Of a stretch of DNA of 64,000 nucleotides, positions 1 through 29,267 are shown piece by piece. Positions within the stretch are counted from its first letter, which is position 1. Each line of letters begins with the position of its first letter. The notes beneath the pieces are model-generated. The model searched no databases and had not been told where the DNA came from. It saw only the letters and a program-made list of their open reading frames with translations. A program made the translations under genes and the position numbers. This stretch comes from Anolis sagrei (Eukaryota > Chordata > Lepidosauria > Squamata > Anolidae). Where the stretch lies: assembly GCF_037176765.1 (NCBI RefSeq), contig NC_090024.1, positions 150,694,778 to 150,758,777 on the forward strand, written 5' to 3'.

Positions 1-530
1 CTTGTCATACCAGCTAGGTGGATCTTGAAAATGATGTATCTTGCTTATTTCCTTTCCATGTATGTATTTCAAGTATATAGCAATCCTAGGTTTTCTCAAG
101 CAAACAGCAAGTGGTTTCGGAAGCTCCAGATTCATGTATCATTTATTTCTGAAGCCTTCAATTATTCTTCCAAATCTTCTTTGGTTCCCTTCCAGTCTTA
201 CTATCTAATCTTTTCGCATGTGCAAGCAGTGGGATACATATTTGTAGAAGAAAAAAACATACATCTCTCTCACTTTCTCTCCCACTCTTTGTGTTTTGTA
301 GGGTGGATCTTGTTAACTCCTACAAAGAAGTTGGACTGAATTAAAATTGAGACAAATCAGTTTGGAATAAGAACTGGTTGACAACTGGACAAAGCCCAAA
401 CCCAAGTAGAAAATGCTGATCTTTTCTCAATTAAGTCAAAAAGCTAAGATCACATAAGATATTTTGCTCTCAATTGGTCGTAAAAATTGAACAGTAATAC
501 ACTAAATTTCTATAAACATCTATTTCTGTT
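1..530. other. No recognised feature
   Basis: AT-rich sequence with a short CT-rich run near 262-290. Nothing identified on either strand. Confidence 0.5.
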
Positions 531-1615
531 TTATTGACTATTCTAAAGCTTCTGACTGCATGGATCATAATAAATTGTGGCAAGTTCTTGGTGGTATGGG
601 GATGCCAAACCACCTTGTCTGTCCCCTGAGGAATCTGCATAACGACCAAGTGGCAAGAGTAAGAACAGACTAAGGAACAACAGACTGGTTCAAGATTGGG
701 AAACGCATACGGCAGGGCTGTATACTCTCACCCTACCTATTCAATTTGTATGCAGAACACATCATGAGATGTGAAGGGTTTGACAAATCCAAGGGTAGCG
801 TTAAAATTGCTGGAAGAAACATTAACAACTTTAGATATTCAGATAATACCATTTTGATGGCTGAAAGTGAGGAGGAGCTGAAGGTGAAAGAAGAAAGTGC
901 AAATGCTAGGTTGCAATTATACATAACCATCCCCTCCCCCCAAGATTATGGCAACCAGACTTATTGATAACTAGCAAACAGAGGACGAAAATGTGGAGGT
1001 TAATGATAGACTTTGTATTTCTAGGCACAAAGATTACTGCAGACACAGACTGCAGCCAGGAAATCAGAAAAAGTTTACTTCTTGGGAGGAGAGAAATGAC
1101 CAATCTTGATAAAATAATTAAGAGTAGAGACATCACAGTGGCAATGAAGAGCCGCATAGTTAAAGCAATGGTATTCCCTGTAGTCACCTATGGATGTGAG
1201 AGCTGGACCATAAGGAAGGCTGAGCGAAGGAAGATGCTTTTGAACTGTGGTACTGGAGGAAAATTCCGAGAGTACCTTGGACCACAAGAAGATCCAACCA
1301 GTCCATACTTAAGGAAATAAAGCCCAACTGCTCATTGGAGGGAAGGATATTAGAGACAAAGATGAAGTCTTTGGCCACATAATAAGAAGACATGAAAGTT
1401 TGGAGAAGATAATGATGCTGGGGAAAAAGGAAGGAAAAAGGAAGAGGGGCCAACCAAGGGCAAGATGGAAGGATGGTATCTTTGAAGTGACTGGCTTGAC
1501 CTTGAAGGAGTTGGGGGTGGCCACAGTCAACAGGGAGCTCTGGCGTGGGCTGGTACATGGCGTCACAAAGAACATGAGGTCACCAAGAGTCAGAAACAAC
1601 TGAACGAATAAACAA
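530..1615 (+). mobile_element. BovB (RTE clade) LINE, decayed 3' half of ORF2
   Basis: Frames on the plus strand read IRQGCILSPYLFNLYAEHIM (RT region), LDKIIKSRDITVAMKSRIVK, AMVFPVVTYGCESWTIRKAE and RKRGQPRARWKDGIF in BovB order, ending with the usual tail near GTCACCAAGAGTCAGAAAC. Several frameshifts and stops separate these pieces (for example the TAA at 964-972 region), so it is dead. BovB is widespread in squamates and known for horizontal transfer to ruminants. Confidence 0.85.
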
Positions 1616-2344
1616 TACACTAAATAGCTATATGCGGCCTATTTATGATTTACAAATTAAGTTGCTTGATAGTAGGGTCACATCTGGCCAAAGATGTTAA
1701 AATATCACAGCCTGCAAAATCCTTTCCCATAAACATTGGTATATTTTTGGCACAGAAAACTAGTTCTTCTTCAGTGCTGTTCAGGGCCACATTTAATATA
1801 TTGAAAAGTCTTGAAGCCAGAGCAATTTCAAGAAGTTGTGGCTTGGATTCATTCCAAGGTTGGTTCCCTGGGCTGTTGAATGAGAATAATCTGTATGAGG
1901 AAATAGTCACTTGGCCTCAAAAAGGGATAGTAAGCAAAAATTTCAGCGGAAGGTGAAATAACCCCACAGTTAGCATCTATTGGCATACAAGGTGACACCA
2001 TCAGGAAAGCAGCAGAAAATAACTTTAAGGTAGAAAGAATTATACAAATAGAACAAGCAATGGAAAATCCATACTGGAACAAAAGCCGTTTCCTGGTAGA
2101 GTAGAAAAGGGTTTTTTGAGGGGGGAGGAGCAGGACTGGCATATTTTACACTGATTCTTGGGGTAATTTACAGCAGTACCAGGCATGTCCCTGCATTGCC
2201 ATTATGGTGAGGGAACATTAGTAATGGAAGTTTTCATTCCAAGAGGGAGGTGACTTGTGATGCCTGATATGACTCCCCTATTGCCCCCCCCCCGTTTCTG
2301 TGGGTGGAGAGGGAGAATCCTCATAGCAAAACTGGAGTATGAAT
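1616..2344. other. No recognised feature
   Basis: Unassigned intergenic DNA; a C10 tract lies at 2283-2293. Confidence 0.4.
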
Positions 2345-2487
2345 ATGGCTGGGAGTTGTAGTTTTACATTGTCATTAGTGTTCTCTGTCAAAAAGTGCTG
2401 GTAACCCACCAAAGTACAACTCGAGCCATGGTAGTTCCAGTGGTGACAAACTGCATTAATTCTACAGTGTAGATGCAACCAAAGTGA
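2345..2487. mobile_element. MITE fragment, half of a palindromic family
   Basis: Contains GGGAGTTGTAGTTTTACA and ends with GACAAACTGCATTAATTCTA then CAGTGTAGATGCA, the terminus of a foldback family also seen at 14156-14358 and 29268-29560. One side is missing or decayed. Confidence 0.55.
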
Positions 2488-3339
2488 TAGAAAGGGGAAT
2501 AATGACACCAAAATATAATGATCTTATTGTTCAATTAGTTTTAAATTGCTAAAGCACTTTTAGTACTTGTAATAATACAGATGACTAAAAACAAAATGGT
2601 ACAAATCAATTTTGGGAAGGTTGCAGTAGTGATACTGGATCAGTATGACAGTGAAGAGGAAGAACACAAGAGAGGGAGAGGGAGAGTAAGTAACCCAGGA
2701 TATTTTAAGAAAGGGTTTGGGAATATGCAGGTAAAATCCAAACATAAAGAACTGGAATGTCTTGAGACTTCCAGATACCTTTCCCCCTTATTGGATGAGC
2801 CCATATATGATTTTTCATATAAAAAGATTCCAAGTGTCACATGTCACATGATGACTGGTTGAGATTGAGGAAAATAAAATGGAAAACTCTTTCCCCAAGA
2901 ACTGCAGTTTCACACAAATTTGGAGCCGGGTTGCGTGAATACTTCTTCTATGTTAAAAATACCCCAAACAAGCAGAATGTTTGGGTACCTGAATAAACAT
3001 GTAATTTGATCCTCCAATGAAAAAAATCCTATTATATAATTGTGTAACAGTCTTTTCTCCAATAATTCCCAAGAGTATAACAGAGATTTGATTTTCTAAT
3101 TTAATTTCAAGCTTGGTTGATTGGTTGCAGTCTGTCTTGTTCCTTTATTTATTTTATCTTGGCCCAAAATATTTTGTTTAAGCAAGTGATGCCAAACTGA
3201 GAGCTGATTCACACATTAACCTCTTAAGAAGATTATAGCTTGGGTGACTTTTCCCCCCTTTTTGATGTTATGAAGATCATTCTGCCTTGCGTCAACAGAA
3301 GGCACAGGAAGTGAAAGGAAGCAATACCTCGAATTACAT

Positions 3340-3500
3340 CTCTTCCCCCCAAATATTCTTGGTGTCTTGGTTTTCAGGCCTTTTCCTGGGGTTATTTGGG
3401 GCACTGATTCAGAAAATTGCATTGGCAGTCCACATCAGCTCTAGTTACTTAGATATGGTTATCATGGTTTTCTTTGGGCAAACAGATGGGAACTGGTAGA
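3340..3500 (+). repeat. Left part of an unclassified interspersed repeat, split by a Helitron
   Basis: Matches the reverse complement of 20020-20265, including GGGGTTATTTGGGGCACTGA and TTCAGAAAATTGCATTGG. Homology stops at the Helitron start (3502) and resumes at about 4225. A related segment lies inside the hAT at 18702-19062. Confidence 0.6.
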
Positions 3501-3501
3501 A

Positions 3502-4143
3502 TCTATATAAATAAAAATGTAATGTTCGTTTGTGGGATTAACATAACTCAAAAACCACTGGACAAATTGACACCAAATTTGGACACAAGACACCTATCAG
3601 GCCAGTGAGTGACCATCACTCATAAAACACTGAAAAACACAGCAGAAGAGGCTTAAAAAGCCAAAAAACATACATTTCAGCGCATGTGCAAAACCATATA
3701 TATATGCAAACACACATATATACACAAATATATACAGTGTTCCCTCATCACTTCGCGGTTCACTTACCACGGACTCGCTATTTAGTGTTGTTTTTAATTA
3801 AGTAACAAGGGAACACTGTAGCAAGGAGGGAAGAAGAGCTACCCCCTCGCCCTCTTTACCTTCCTTTTCCTCCTCATCGGCGCTGTCTGGGCAACACCTC
3901 CACTGCCTCCTCAATCGCAAGTCCCAAGCGACGGCAAGAGGCCCAGGCAGTGACAAGGAGGAGTAAGAGAAAGGTAAAGAGGGTGAGGAGGAGAGGGGGT
4001 ATCCCTACATCACGGTTTCTCACTTATTGCGGGGGTTCCTGGAACAGAACCCCCGCGATAAGTGAGGGAACACTGTACACACACATATACACACATATAT
4101 ACTCACAAAACACATATACACAGAATGGGCCACAGCAGGGGAC
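3502..4143 (+). mobile_element. Non-autonomous Helitron carrying a Tigger MITE
   Basis: Starts A/TCTATATAAATAAAAATG, the same 5' end as the element at 60932-61762. It ends near GGGCCACAGCAGGGGAC, which is the Helitron 3' end seen at 40351 with the hairpin core (AACGCGTGGC) and CTAG lost. A TA-flanked Tigger MITE (3735-4075) sits inside. No RepHel gene. Confidence 0.7.
3735..4075. mobile_element. Tigger-like (Tc1/mariner) MITE with TA target duplication
   Basis: 341 bp with inverted ends CAGTGTTCCCTCA and TGAGGGAACACTG, flanked by TA at 3733-3734 and 4076-4077. The interior folds back (ACCCCCTCGCCCTCTTTACC against GGTAAAGAGGGTGAGGAGGA). Ends of the CAGTGTTCCCTC...CGCGG type are typical of the Tigger/pogo group. 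Confidence 0.85.
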
Positions 4144-4222
4144 ATAGAATAATAGAGTTGGAAAGGACTACATGGACCATCTAGTCCAACCCCCGCCCCC
4201 TGCCATGCAGGAAAAGCACAAT
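4144..4222 (-). mobile_element. CR1 LINE 3' tip
   Basis: Reverse complement of the CR1 3' end: CATAGAATAATAGAGTTGGA then CATCTAGTCCAACCCC. It lies directly after the decayed Helitron end. Confidence 0.65.
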
Positions 4223-4224
4223 CA

Positions 4225-4372
4225 AAACATGGTATATGCCATATGTTTTGCATCCCCAAAATTAAAGCTGATAGGGGGGAAATGGTGCCATTTTTGGAAT
4301 CAGCAGATCAAATATACCCAGAAACAGGGCTAACATTTGAGGCACCAAAATGCATGTTGGTCAGTGTTATCC
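4225..4372 (+). repeat. Right part of the repeat split by the Helitron
   Basis: Continues the match to the reverse complement of the 20.0-20.26 kb copy: AAAGCTGATAGG, GGTGCCATTTTTGGAATCAG, ACATTTGAGGCACCAAAATG. Confidence 0.6.
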
Positions 4373-4890
4373 TTCTCTTGATCCACATATAGGGTGGGGA
4401 CAGGGACACAGTTAACTTTGTTATAGGAGAATCCATCCCATCTTCTCTTTATATACAGGTACCTTGCTTATTCAGACAGCTTCCGTTCTCCCCTAAGATG
4501 ACAAAAGCAGCCTCCAATTAAAGAAAACCGTAAGATATGAAGCCACCACCCAAAAGAGCTTGATGGCTTACTGCAGCTCCTTCTCCTCTCCTCTCTCGAG
4601 GAACAAAGAACAAGAAGAGGGAACGCAGTTGTACACCTCTTTGCTAAAAAGTTTGCTGCTGATGCCAACTGTTGTTTTTTTCCATGATTTCAACACTGGC
4701 AGAAAGGACTTCTCACCTAATGAGAGAGTGTTGTGCTTGAAGGAGACCAGATGTCAGGTTATAAAAATATTAAATCTTTGTTTTGGGATATATTCAGCCA
4801 ATTGAACTATTTTTGTATGCCACAAAAAATCTACCCGGTGCTTCAAAACAAAACCCATCATTCAGTTCTGAAATTTGACTATGGAAAATG
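4373..4890. other. No recognised feature
   Basis: Short chance open frames only. Nothing identified. Confidence 0.4.
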
Positions 4891-4892
4891 TA

Positions 4893-5095
4893 CTTTCGAG
4901 TTGTGTGCATTCCAACTGACTTATGGTAACTTTATGAATTTCATAGGGTTTTCTTAGGCAAGGAAGACTCGGAGGTGGTTTTGCCAGTTCCTTCTTCTGA
5001 AATTTAGCCCAAGGCACCTTGTATTCATTGGCAATCTTTCATCCAAGCACTAACCACTACCAGAGCTGACCCTGCTTTAGGTGCTAACTAAAGAG
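4893..5095 (-). mobile_element. 5S rRNA-derived SINE
   Basis: The right side is the reverse complement of a 5S rRNA head (CATCCAAGCACTAACC, CTGACCCTGCTT). The left side is the tail GTGCATTCCAACTGACTTAT then TTCATAGGGTTTTCTTAGGC. Other copies lie at 16668, 45050 and 57050. Confidence 0.7.
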
Positions 5096-5099
5096 TCTA

Positions 5100-5800
5100 G
5101 GAAGCGTACAGACAACATGTGAGAACATTGGAAGGAACAATGTAGATGCACTGACAAAGTGCTCTTCCCATCAAACTTGGCCACAGTTCCTCAAGATAAA
5201 TAGCTTCTCAGTGACGTGCTGCTCTGAAATTACATAAACAGCAGAAATTACTAAGACCTCGGCCCCAGGGTTTTGTGGGTTTCAAGATTTTCTGCAATCA
5301 ATATTCTGACATCTGCAAACATTTATTTCGAGCAGCTGATGCCAAAAGTAGTAAAAACAATCACCATCACTTCATTCTTCCAAAGGTTTTGATTCAAATA
5401 TTATTATTCAAGCTTTTTACCTGCAGTTACTTTCGATTATTTGTTCTATTAATAAACACATAAATTGGTGCAAGTATCAAAATTGCACAAGGATGTCTAT
5501 ATATAATTAAGGAAGCTATACTACAAAAATCTACTCAGAAGTAATTCTAACTGCATTCAACAGGTCATACTTGTGAGCTTTATTTGGACTTTAGTTACCC
5601 AGTTTGCTTTCCTCTGAAGATAAACTCCTATTTGCATAGATGTGAAAAAGATGTGATTTTTTACACACAAGAGTCTGCACACAAACAGGAACTTCTATTA
5701 GGACTTATTGATTTACACATGATTAGAGTAAATTAAGCCAGGGAGAGCTAGGCTCTCTTTTCTTTGCATTTTGATTCAATATGGAAATTCAACACCTGAG
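5100..5800. other. No recognised feature
   Basis: AT-rich intergenic DNA. No repeat or gene recognised. Confidence 0.4.
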
Positions 5801-5804
5801 GGTA

Positions 5805-6072
5805 AAGGTAAAGGTTTTTCCCTGACATTAAGTTCAGTCGTGTCCAACTCTGGGGCGTGGTGCTCATCTCCATTTCTAAGCTGAAGAGCTGGCATTGTCC
5901 ATAGACACCTCCAAGGTCATGTGGCCGGCATGACTACATGAAGCGCCGTTACTTTCCCGCTGGAGCGGTACCTATTGATCTACTTGCATGTTTTCGAACT
6001 GCTAGGTTGGCAGAAGCTGGGGCTGACAGCAGAAGCTCATGCAGCTCTCTGGACCTGAAAACCTGAAGGGGG
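5805..6072 (-). mobile_element. Sauria SINE
   Basis: Minus-strand copy: reads GGTAAAGGTTTTTCCCTGAC at its 3' tail side, then TCCATTTCTAAGC, GGCCGGCATGACTACATGAA and TTGATCTACTTGCATGTTTT. The tRNA-like head (right side) is decayed. The tail resembles the BovB 3' end, as known for this family. Confidence 0.85.
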
Positions 6073-6074
6073 CT

Positions 6075-6598
6075 CTAACTAAATAGGTAGAAGGATGTAA
6101 TTCCTATCAACTAATTTGAGTAAGAATCCCCATATTAAAAATATTGGTTTGATTGAGATATATTTAGCTTAAGATAACAGAAGGAGCAGGTATTGCCGCG
6201 AAACATTAATGATGTATGCTTGGTATAAAAATGAGAAGAGCAGCAATGATGCAGACATTGAATGTGTTTTAACAGGAATTGAGAAAATGAAGATGAAGAA
6301 CACAACAGGTAATTACATAGCTGAGGACAGAGGTGGTTGTTATTAGCATCTCCTTCATAAAGAAATATTTTAGTTTAGAAGAAATACATATATATTACTA
6401 AAGTATTAAACTAACAGATGCTTTGCAAATGTGGCAATCAGCCTTCCACATTAGCTGGGGTTATAGACGCAGGACCCCATGAAAGTGGAATTGAATTTAA
6501 AATACTATTTTTTTTAACCTGAGACAGCTCTCTAGTATTCTTTTGGATCTTCCAGTGCAACTCTATGCCAGAGGTTGATCATAGAATGGCACTGGAAG
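6075..6598. other. No recognised feature
   Basis: AT-rich DNA without identifiable repeats. Confidence 0.4.
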
Positions 6599-6606
6599 CC
6601 CTAGAG

Positions 6607-6741
6607 CAGTGGTTCTCAATCTGTGCTCCTCCAGATGTTTTGGACTTCAGCTCCCACAATTCCTAACAGCTGGTAAGCTGGCTGGGATTTCTGGGTGCCG
6701 AAATCCAAAACACCTGGAGTAGCACAGTTTGAGAAACACTG
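6607..6741. mobile_element. 135-bp hAT MITE with 8-bp target duplication
   Basis: Inverted ends CAGTGGTTCTCAA and TTTGAGAAACACTG, palindromic interior (CTCCCACAATTCCTAACAGC), flanked by CCCTAGAG at 6599-6606 and 6742-6749. Same length and family as 21039-21173 and 36566-36700. Confidence 0.92.
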
Positions 6742-7114
6742 CCCTAGAGATTCCTAAAGGCAATATTAACTAAATCCACAAAAGTTAAACCCACAAATAT
6801 GGAGGGTTTTCTGTGGAAGAAATTGGCTGTATGTTCATCCTTTCTTTTAGAAGACAACAGATGATCTTGTATATGCTTCAGGTCACAAAAAATTATGCTT
6901 GTAGCACTATAGAATGTGTCTTTTCTCAAGGTCAGGATGACAGATTAGTTAATATGTATCCCTATCCCATTTATGTTTTCTATTTATTCTGACGTAAAAA
7001 TACTATATTTCAAACTAAATACAATATGGCTAGCACTGCAGCCTGTTTACTTCCTTATGAAACTTGTTTGAACATTTGTCAGCCTTTGACTAGTGTTACT
7101 ATTGTGTGACTGTC

Positions 7115-7245
7115 TAAGTTGTTTATTTATTTGCAGTATTTTTATTTTACCCTTCTCACCTCAAAGGGGACTCAGAGCAGATCAAAGAACACATATATGG
7201 CAATGCCATTATACACTGACAACAAAGACAACAATATATAAAGTT
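7115..7245 (-). mobile_element. LINE 3' tail fragment
   Basis: Reverse complement of the L2/CR1-like tail in this genome: TTATTTATTTGCAG then TCACCTCAAAGGGGACTCAG. Confidence 0.5.
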
Positions 7246-7448
7246 ATATATGGGCATTTCCGTCTTCGGCATCTTGGTGGCTGTGCTCGGTAATGGCCAC
7301 CATAGGGGGATGTGTGTGCTGTCACTCCACTTTCCCTGCCAAAGAGCTTTTATTTGTAAACTTTCTCCTTGATTGAATCATCAACATTTTTCTGGCATTT
7401 CCTTATGGGTGCCTTAAGTATCTCCCTGCTTAAGTGGTACCTATTTAC

Positions 7449-7808
7449 TAGGCTTGTTTGATCAAAAAAAAACAAAAAGGATCAAAACTTGTTTTGGATG
7501 TAGGGAGCACTGGTGGTTCAATTCGGAAATCAATTCAGATTTTCATAGAAAAAAATGTTCAAAACCTTTTGAAACTTCCAAGATTTCTGAATTCCAAATA
7601 ATGGTTTGAAAGTTATTTCCTGTTGCATTGGGTGGTCTTAATTTTGAGAGTAGTTGTTTTCCTCCAGAAAAGGGGGGAAGCAAAGGGAGGAAATTCATCC
7701 ACATTGGTTTAAAACGCTTGCCAGACTCCAGGCAGAAGCGAGGGGAGAGGAAATTCACCACTCTTTTTAAAAATGCTTTCCCAGACTCCAGATGGTCACC
7801 TGGCCTCA
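7449..7808. mobile_element. hAT-like fragment of the TAGGCCTG family
   Basis: Begins TAGGCTTGTTTGATCAAAA, the terminus also present at 13751 (reverse) and close to 10535. The interior contains two CCAGACTCCAG segments in direct repeat. The right end near CACCTGGCCTCA is uncertain and no duplication was matched. Confidence 0.45.
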
Positions 7809-7917
7809 ATAATAATAATAATAGGAGGGGACCAATAATAGCAATACATGAGAACCTACTGACTGTGTAAAATGCACCAGCAATAACAGACTTCCCACAC
7901 ACAGCACAGCTATAAAA

Positions 7918-8330
7918 TATTTTGCCAACCAGAAGGTTGGCAGTTCGAGCCGTGGGTTGAGGTGAGCTCCCGCCATTGGCCCTACCTTTTGCTTACCTAG
8001 GAGTTTGAAAACAGCAATGATACCACTTTGGTAGAGACGTAAAAGGCACCCCTGAAGACATGCCAGCAATTCAATCAGGAAGGTGTCAATGGACAAGAGG
8101 ATCCTTGGCATGGAAAAATGCAACAACAGCACCTCCCCATGCCCGAGTTGAGCACAGCCACCTGATACCGAAGATGGAAAAGTGAGAAGCCTTGTGTACT
8201 GTCTGTCTTTGTTTGTTAACTACGTAACAGCACTGAATGTTTACTATAAATGTATACTGTAATCCGCTCTGAGTCCACTTGGGGAGATAGAGCGGAATAT
8301 AAATATATTAAGTATATTATTATTTATTTA
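7918..8330 (+). mobile_element. tRNA-derived SINE with an L2-type 3' tail
   Basis: Has a B-box-like GGCAGTTCGAGCC, then GGTGAGCTCCCGCCATTGGC, a long body, and ends TAATCCGCTCTGAGTCCACT then GGGGAGATAGAGCGGAATAT. The tail is that of the L2-like LINE tails in this window, suggesting L2 mobilises it. Confidence 0.7.
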
Positions 8331-8334
8331 TTGT

Positions 8335-9040
8335 GGTACAAAGAGGGAAACATGTTAAAACATTCCTGAAAGGAAAGGGTTCCAAGAACACACCATCAAT
8401 ATTTTTTTTCCCCTCAGCAATAATTCTCAAGAAGCAAATTTTTCTATAATACCCCAATTTTTTATTAATTGTAATACCCATTAAAATTACATCAATCTTG
8501 ATAATTAAAGAAATAAAAAGGCGGGTGGAAGAAATTGATTATTTGAATTTAGTTACTGACATGCACACACACACACACATACAAATTTACACTGAAAACA
8601 AATCTGCTCAAACACTCATTTTCAAGCAGGTTGCCTTCAGAAGTAACTTATCAAAACTTCCCAGATCCCAGTTTTTTTCATGTACAGGCACTTACACATT
8701 TTTCATTGGTCATCCTAAAATGTACATACATATAAATTTAAATCTCACTTCAGTCACAATTTTATACTGGTTTACATATAGCACCCTTTGTATCCATCCA
8801 TGGCAGCATTTGCAATGCAAGCTGGGATGTAAACAGCAATCATACTCCTAGAGGTCAAGAACATGGTAGAAAATGATCTGGTATAGATAATATTCCCGAG
8901 TATGTGAAAAGACAACATGGGTACCATTCTAAGGCACAAAAAGCCTTGTGGTGGTGGTTCAGTATCCTCAATGATCCTATCAAATTCAACACCATTAAGA
9001 AATGGCTCAACAGATCAATAACAAAGAGAAACGCATGTAA
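8335..9040. other. Region just beyond CDC7, no recognised feature
   Basis: Holds a short (AC)n run at 8563-8579. Otherwise unassigned; it may include distal CDC7 3' UTR. Confidence 0.4.
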
Positions 9041-9043
9041 TAA

Positions 9044-9049
9044 TTTATT
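9044..9049 (-). terminator. Candidate CDC7 poly(A) signal
   Basis: AATAAA on the minus strand about 130 nt after the CDC7 stop. The 3' UTR is usually longer in mammals, so this may be a proximal site or chance in AT-rich DNA. Confidence 0.35.
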
Positions 9050-9178
9050 TGCAGGAAGATGGATGCTGCTGTGAAGCCAAGTAAGTGGATGCAATGTTCT
9101 TGTCAGGATTTAGGTTTCATTTAACGAAATGTGGATTGTGAACCTCACTTCTTCTAGCATTTAGTGTCAAGAGTCTTT

Positions 9179-27957
<18,779 letters not shown>

Positions 27958-28202
27958 TGTAATGCTACCTGAAAGCAGCCACAGAAGTTCAGAATCAGGG
28001 TCAAATTCTCTTCTGGATTTACATGCAAGTTTTCAAGTCTAAACACACTGAAAGAAATTCGCTCCCTTCTCTCAGCACACTGTATAAAGGTTAGTTAGAC
28101 AAGGCAGCAAAGTGGTCCATAGACGCGTGCTGATCCTCCAGCCCCTGGAGAGTTTCCAAGCAAGAAAAGACAAGAAAAGGAATCCCAGGTTGCAGGGGAG
28201 CG

Positions 28203-28992
28203 TTTGCACAATTAAAACTTGTGCGCCAGCTGCGCCTGTACCTTGGGAAGTCAGACTTGGCCACGGTGGTCCATGCTCTTGTTACGTCTAGAATAGACTA
28301 CTGCAACACACTCTATGTGGGGTTGCCTTTGAAGACTGCTCGGAAGCTTCAAATAGTTCAACAAGAGGCAGCCAGGTTAATAACTGGGGCGGCATACAGG
28401 GAGCATACAACTCCCATGTTACGCCAACTTCACTGGCTGCCAGTTTGCTACCGGGCACAATTCAAAGTGCTGGCTTTGGCCTATAAAGCCCTAAACGGCC
28501 CTGGCCCAAATTACCTGTCCGAACGGATCTCCCCCTATGAACCATCACGGAGATTAAGATCCTCCGGGGAGGCCCTGCTTTTCGTCCCACCATTGTCACA
28601 GGCGCGATTGGTGGGGGCGAGAGACAGGGCCTTCTTGGTGATTGCTCCCCGGCTATGGAACTCCCTTCCTGGTGAGATCAGGTCGGCCCCCTCCCTCCTG
28701 TCCTTTAGAAGGATGGTAAAAACTTGGCTGTGGGACCAAGCTTTCGGGACAGGGCAATGAAGCGGCAATGGGAAAGATGACAGGGCCAATTGGATTTGAT
28801 GCGGATAGCTAGGACGGTTTTAAATGGTGTTATTTTAAATAGTGTGTTTTAATATTTCGATAAATGTTTTTTAATGTTTATGTATTGTATCCAGGCCCTG
28901 AAAATTTGCCGTGTATATGCTGTGCTCTGCTCTGAGTCTCCTTCGGGGTGAGAAGGGCGGAATATAAATGTTTTAAATAAATAAATAAATAA
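28203..28992 (+). mobile_element. L2-like LINE, 3' end with open C-terminal ORF2
   Basis: A 179-residue frame (28221-28760) reads RIDYCNTLYVGLPLKTARKL, LHWLPVCYRAQFKVLALAYK and FLVIAPRLWNSLPGEIRS, the region after the RT core of L2-type LINEs. The tail CTGAGTCTCCTTCGGGGTGA runs into (TAAA)n. The open frame and low divergence suggest a fairly young 5'-truncated copy. It lies in the CDC7 first intron. Confidence 0.88.
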
Positions 28993-29074
28993 CTGTGGTC
29001 AATAGACACACAAATATGGTGTGAGGCTCTGTCGCTCTTGGGAGGGGGACTGGGCTTCAATAGAATGCAAGGCA

Positions 29075-29263
29075 CAACAGGCACTGGCAAACTCTGGCTC
29101 TCCAGATGTTTTGGACTCCAACTCCCACAATTCCTAACAGCCTCAGGCCCCTTCCTTTCCTCCCATAAGCGGCTGAGGGGGAAAAGGAAAAGGTCTGAAG
29201 CTGTTAGGAATTGTGGGAGGTGGAGTCCAAAATACCTGGAAGGCCGAAGTTTGCCCATGCCTG
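29075..29263. mobile_element. hAT MITE (CAGGCATGGGCAAACTT family)
   Basis: Ends CAGGCACTGGCAAACTCTGG and GAAGTTTGCCCATGCCTG; the inner arms CAACTCCCACAATTCCTAAC and GTTAGGAATTGTGGGAGGTG pair. No clear duplication matched. Confidence 0.75.
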
Positions 29264-29267
29264 ATCT

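Noticed and set aside
2581-2862. 93-residue plus-strand frame with a Glu/Lys-rich centre
   Set aside because: No domain, AT-rich codon use and no regulatory context.
4950-5095. A genuine 5S rRNA gene
   Set aside because: Only part of the 5S sequence is present, it is diverged, and it is joined to a SINE tail.
1-9000. TGFBR3 exons expected next to CDC7 by mammalian gene order
   Set aside because: No frame resembling TGFBR3 was recognised; it probably lies beyond the left edge.
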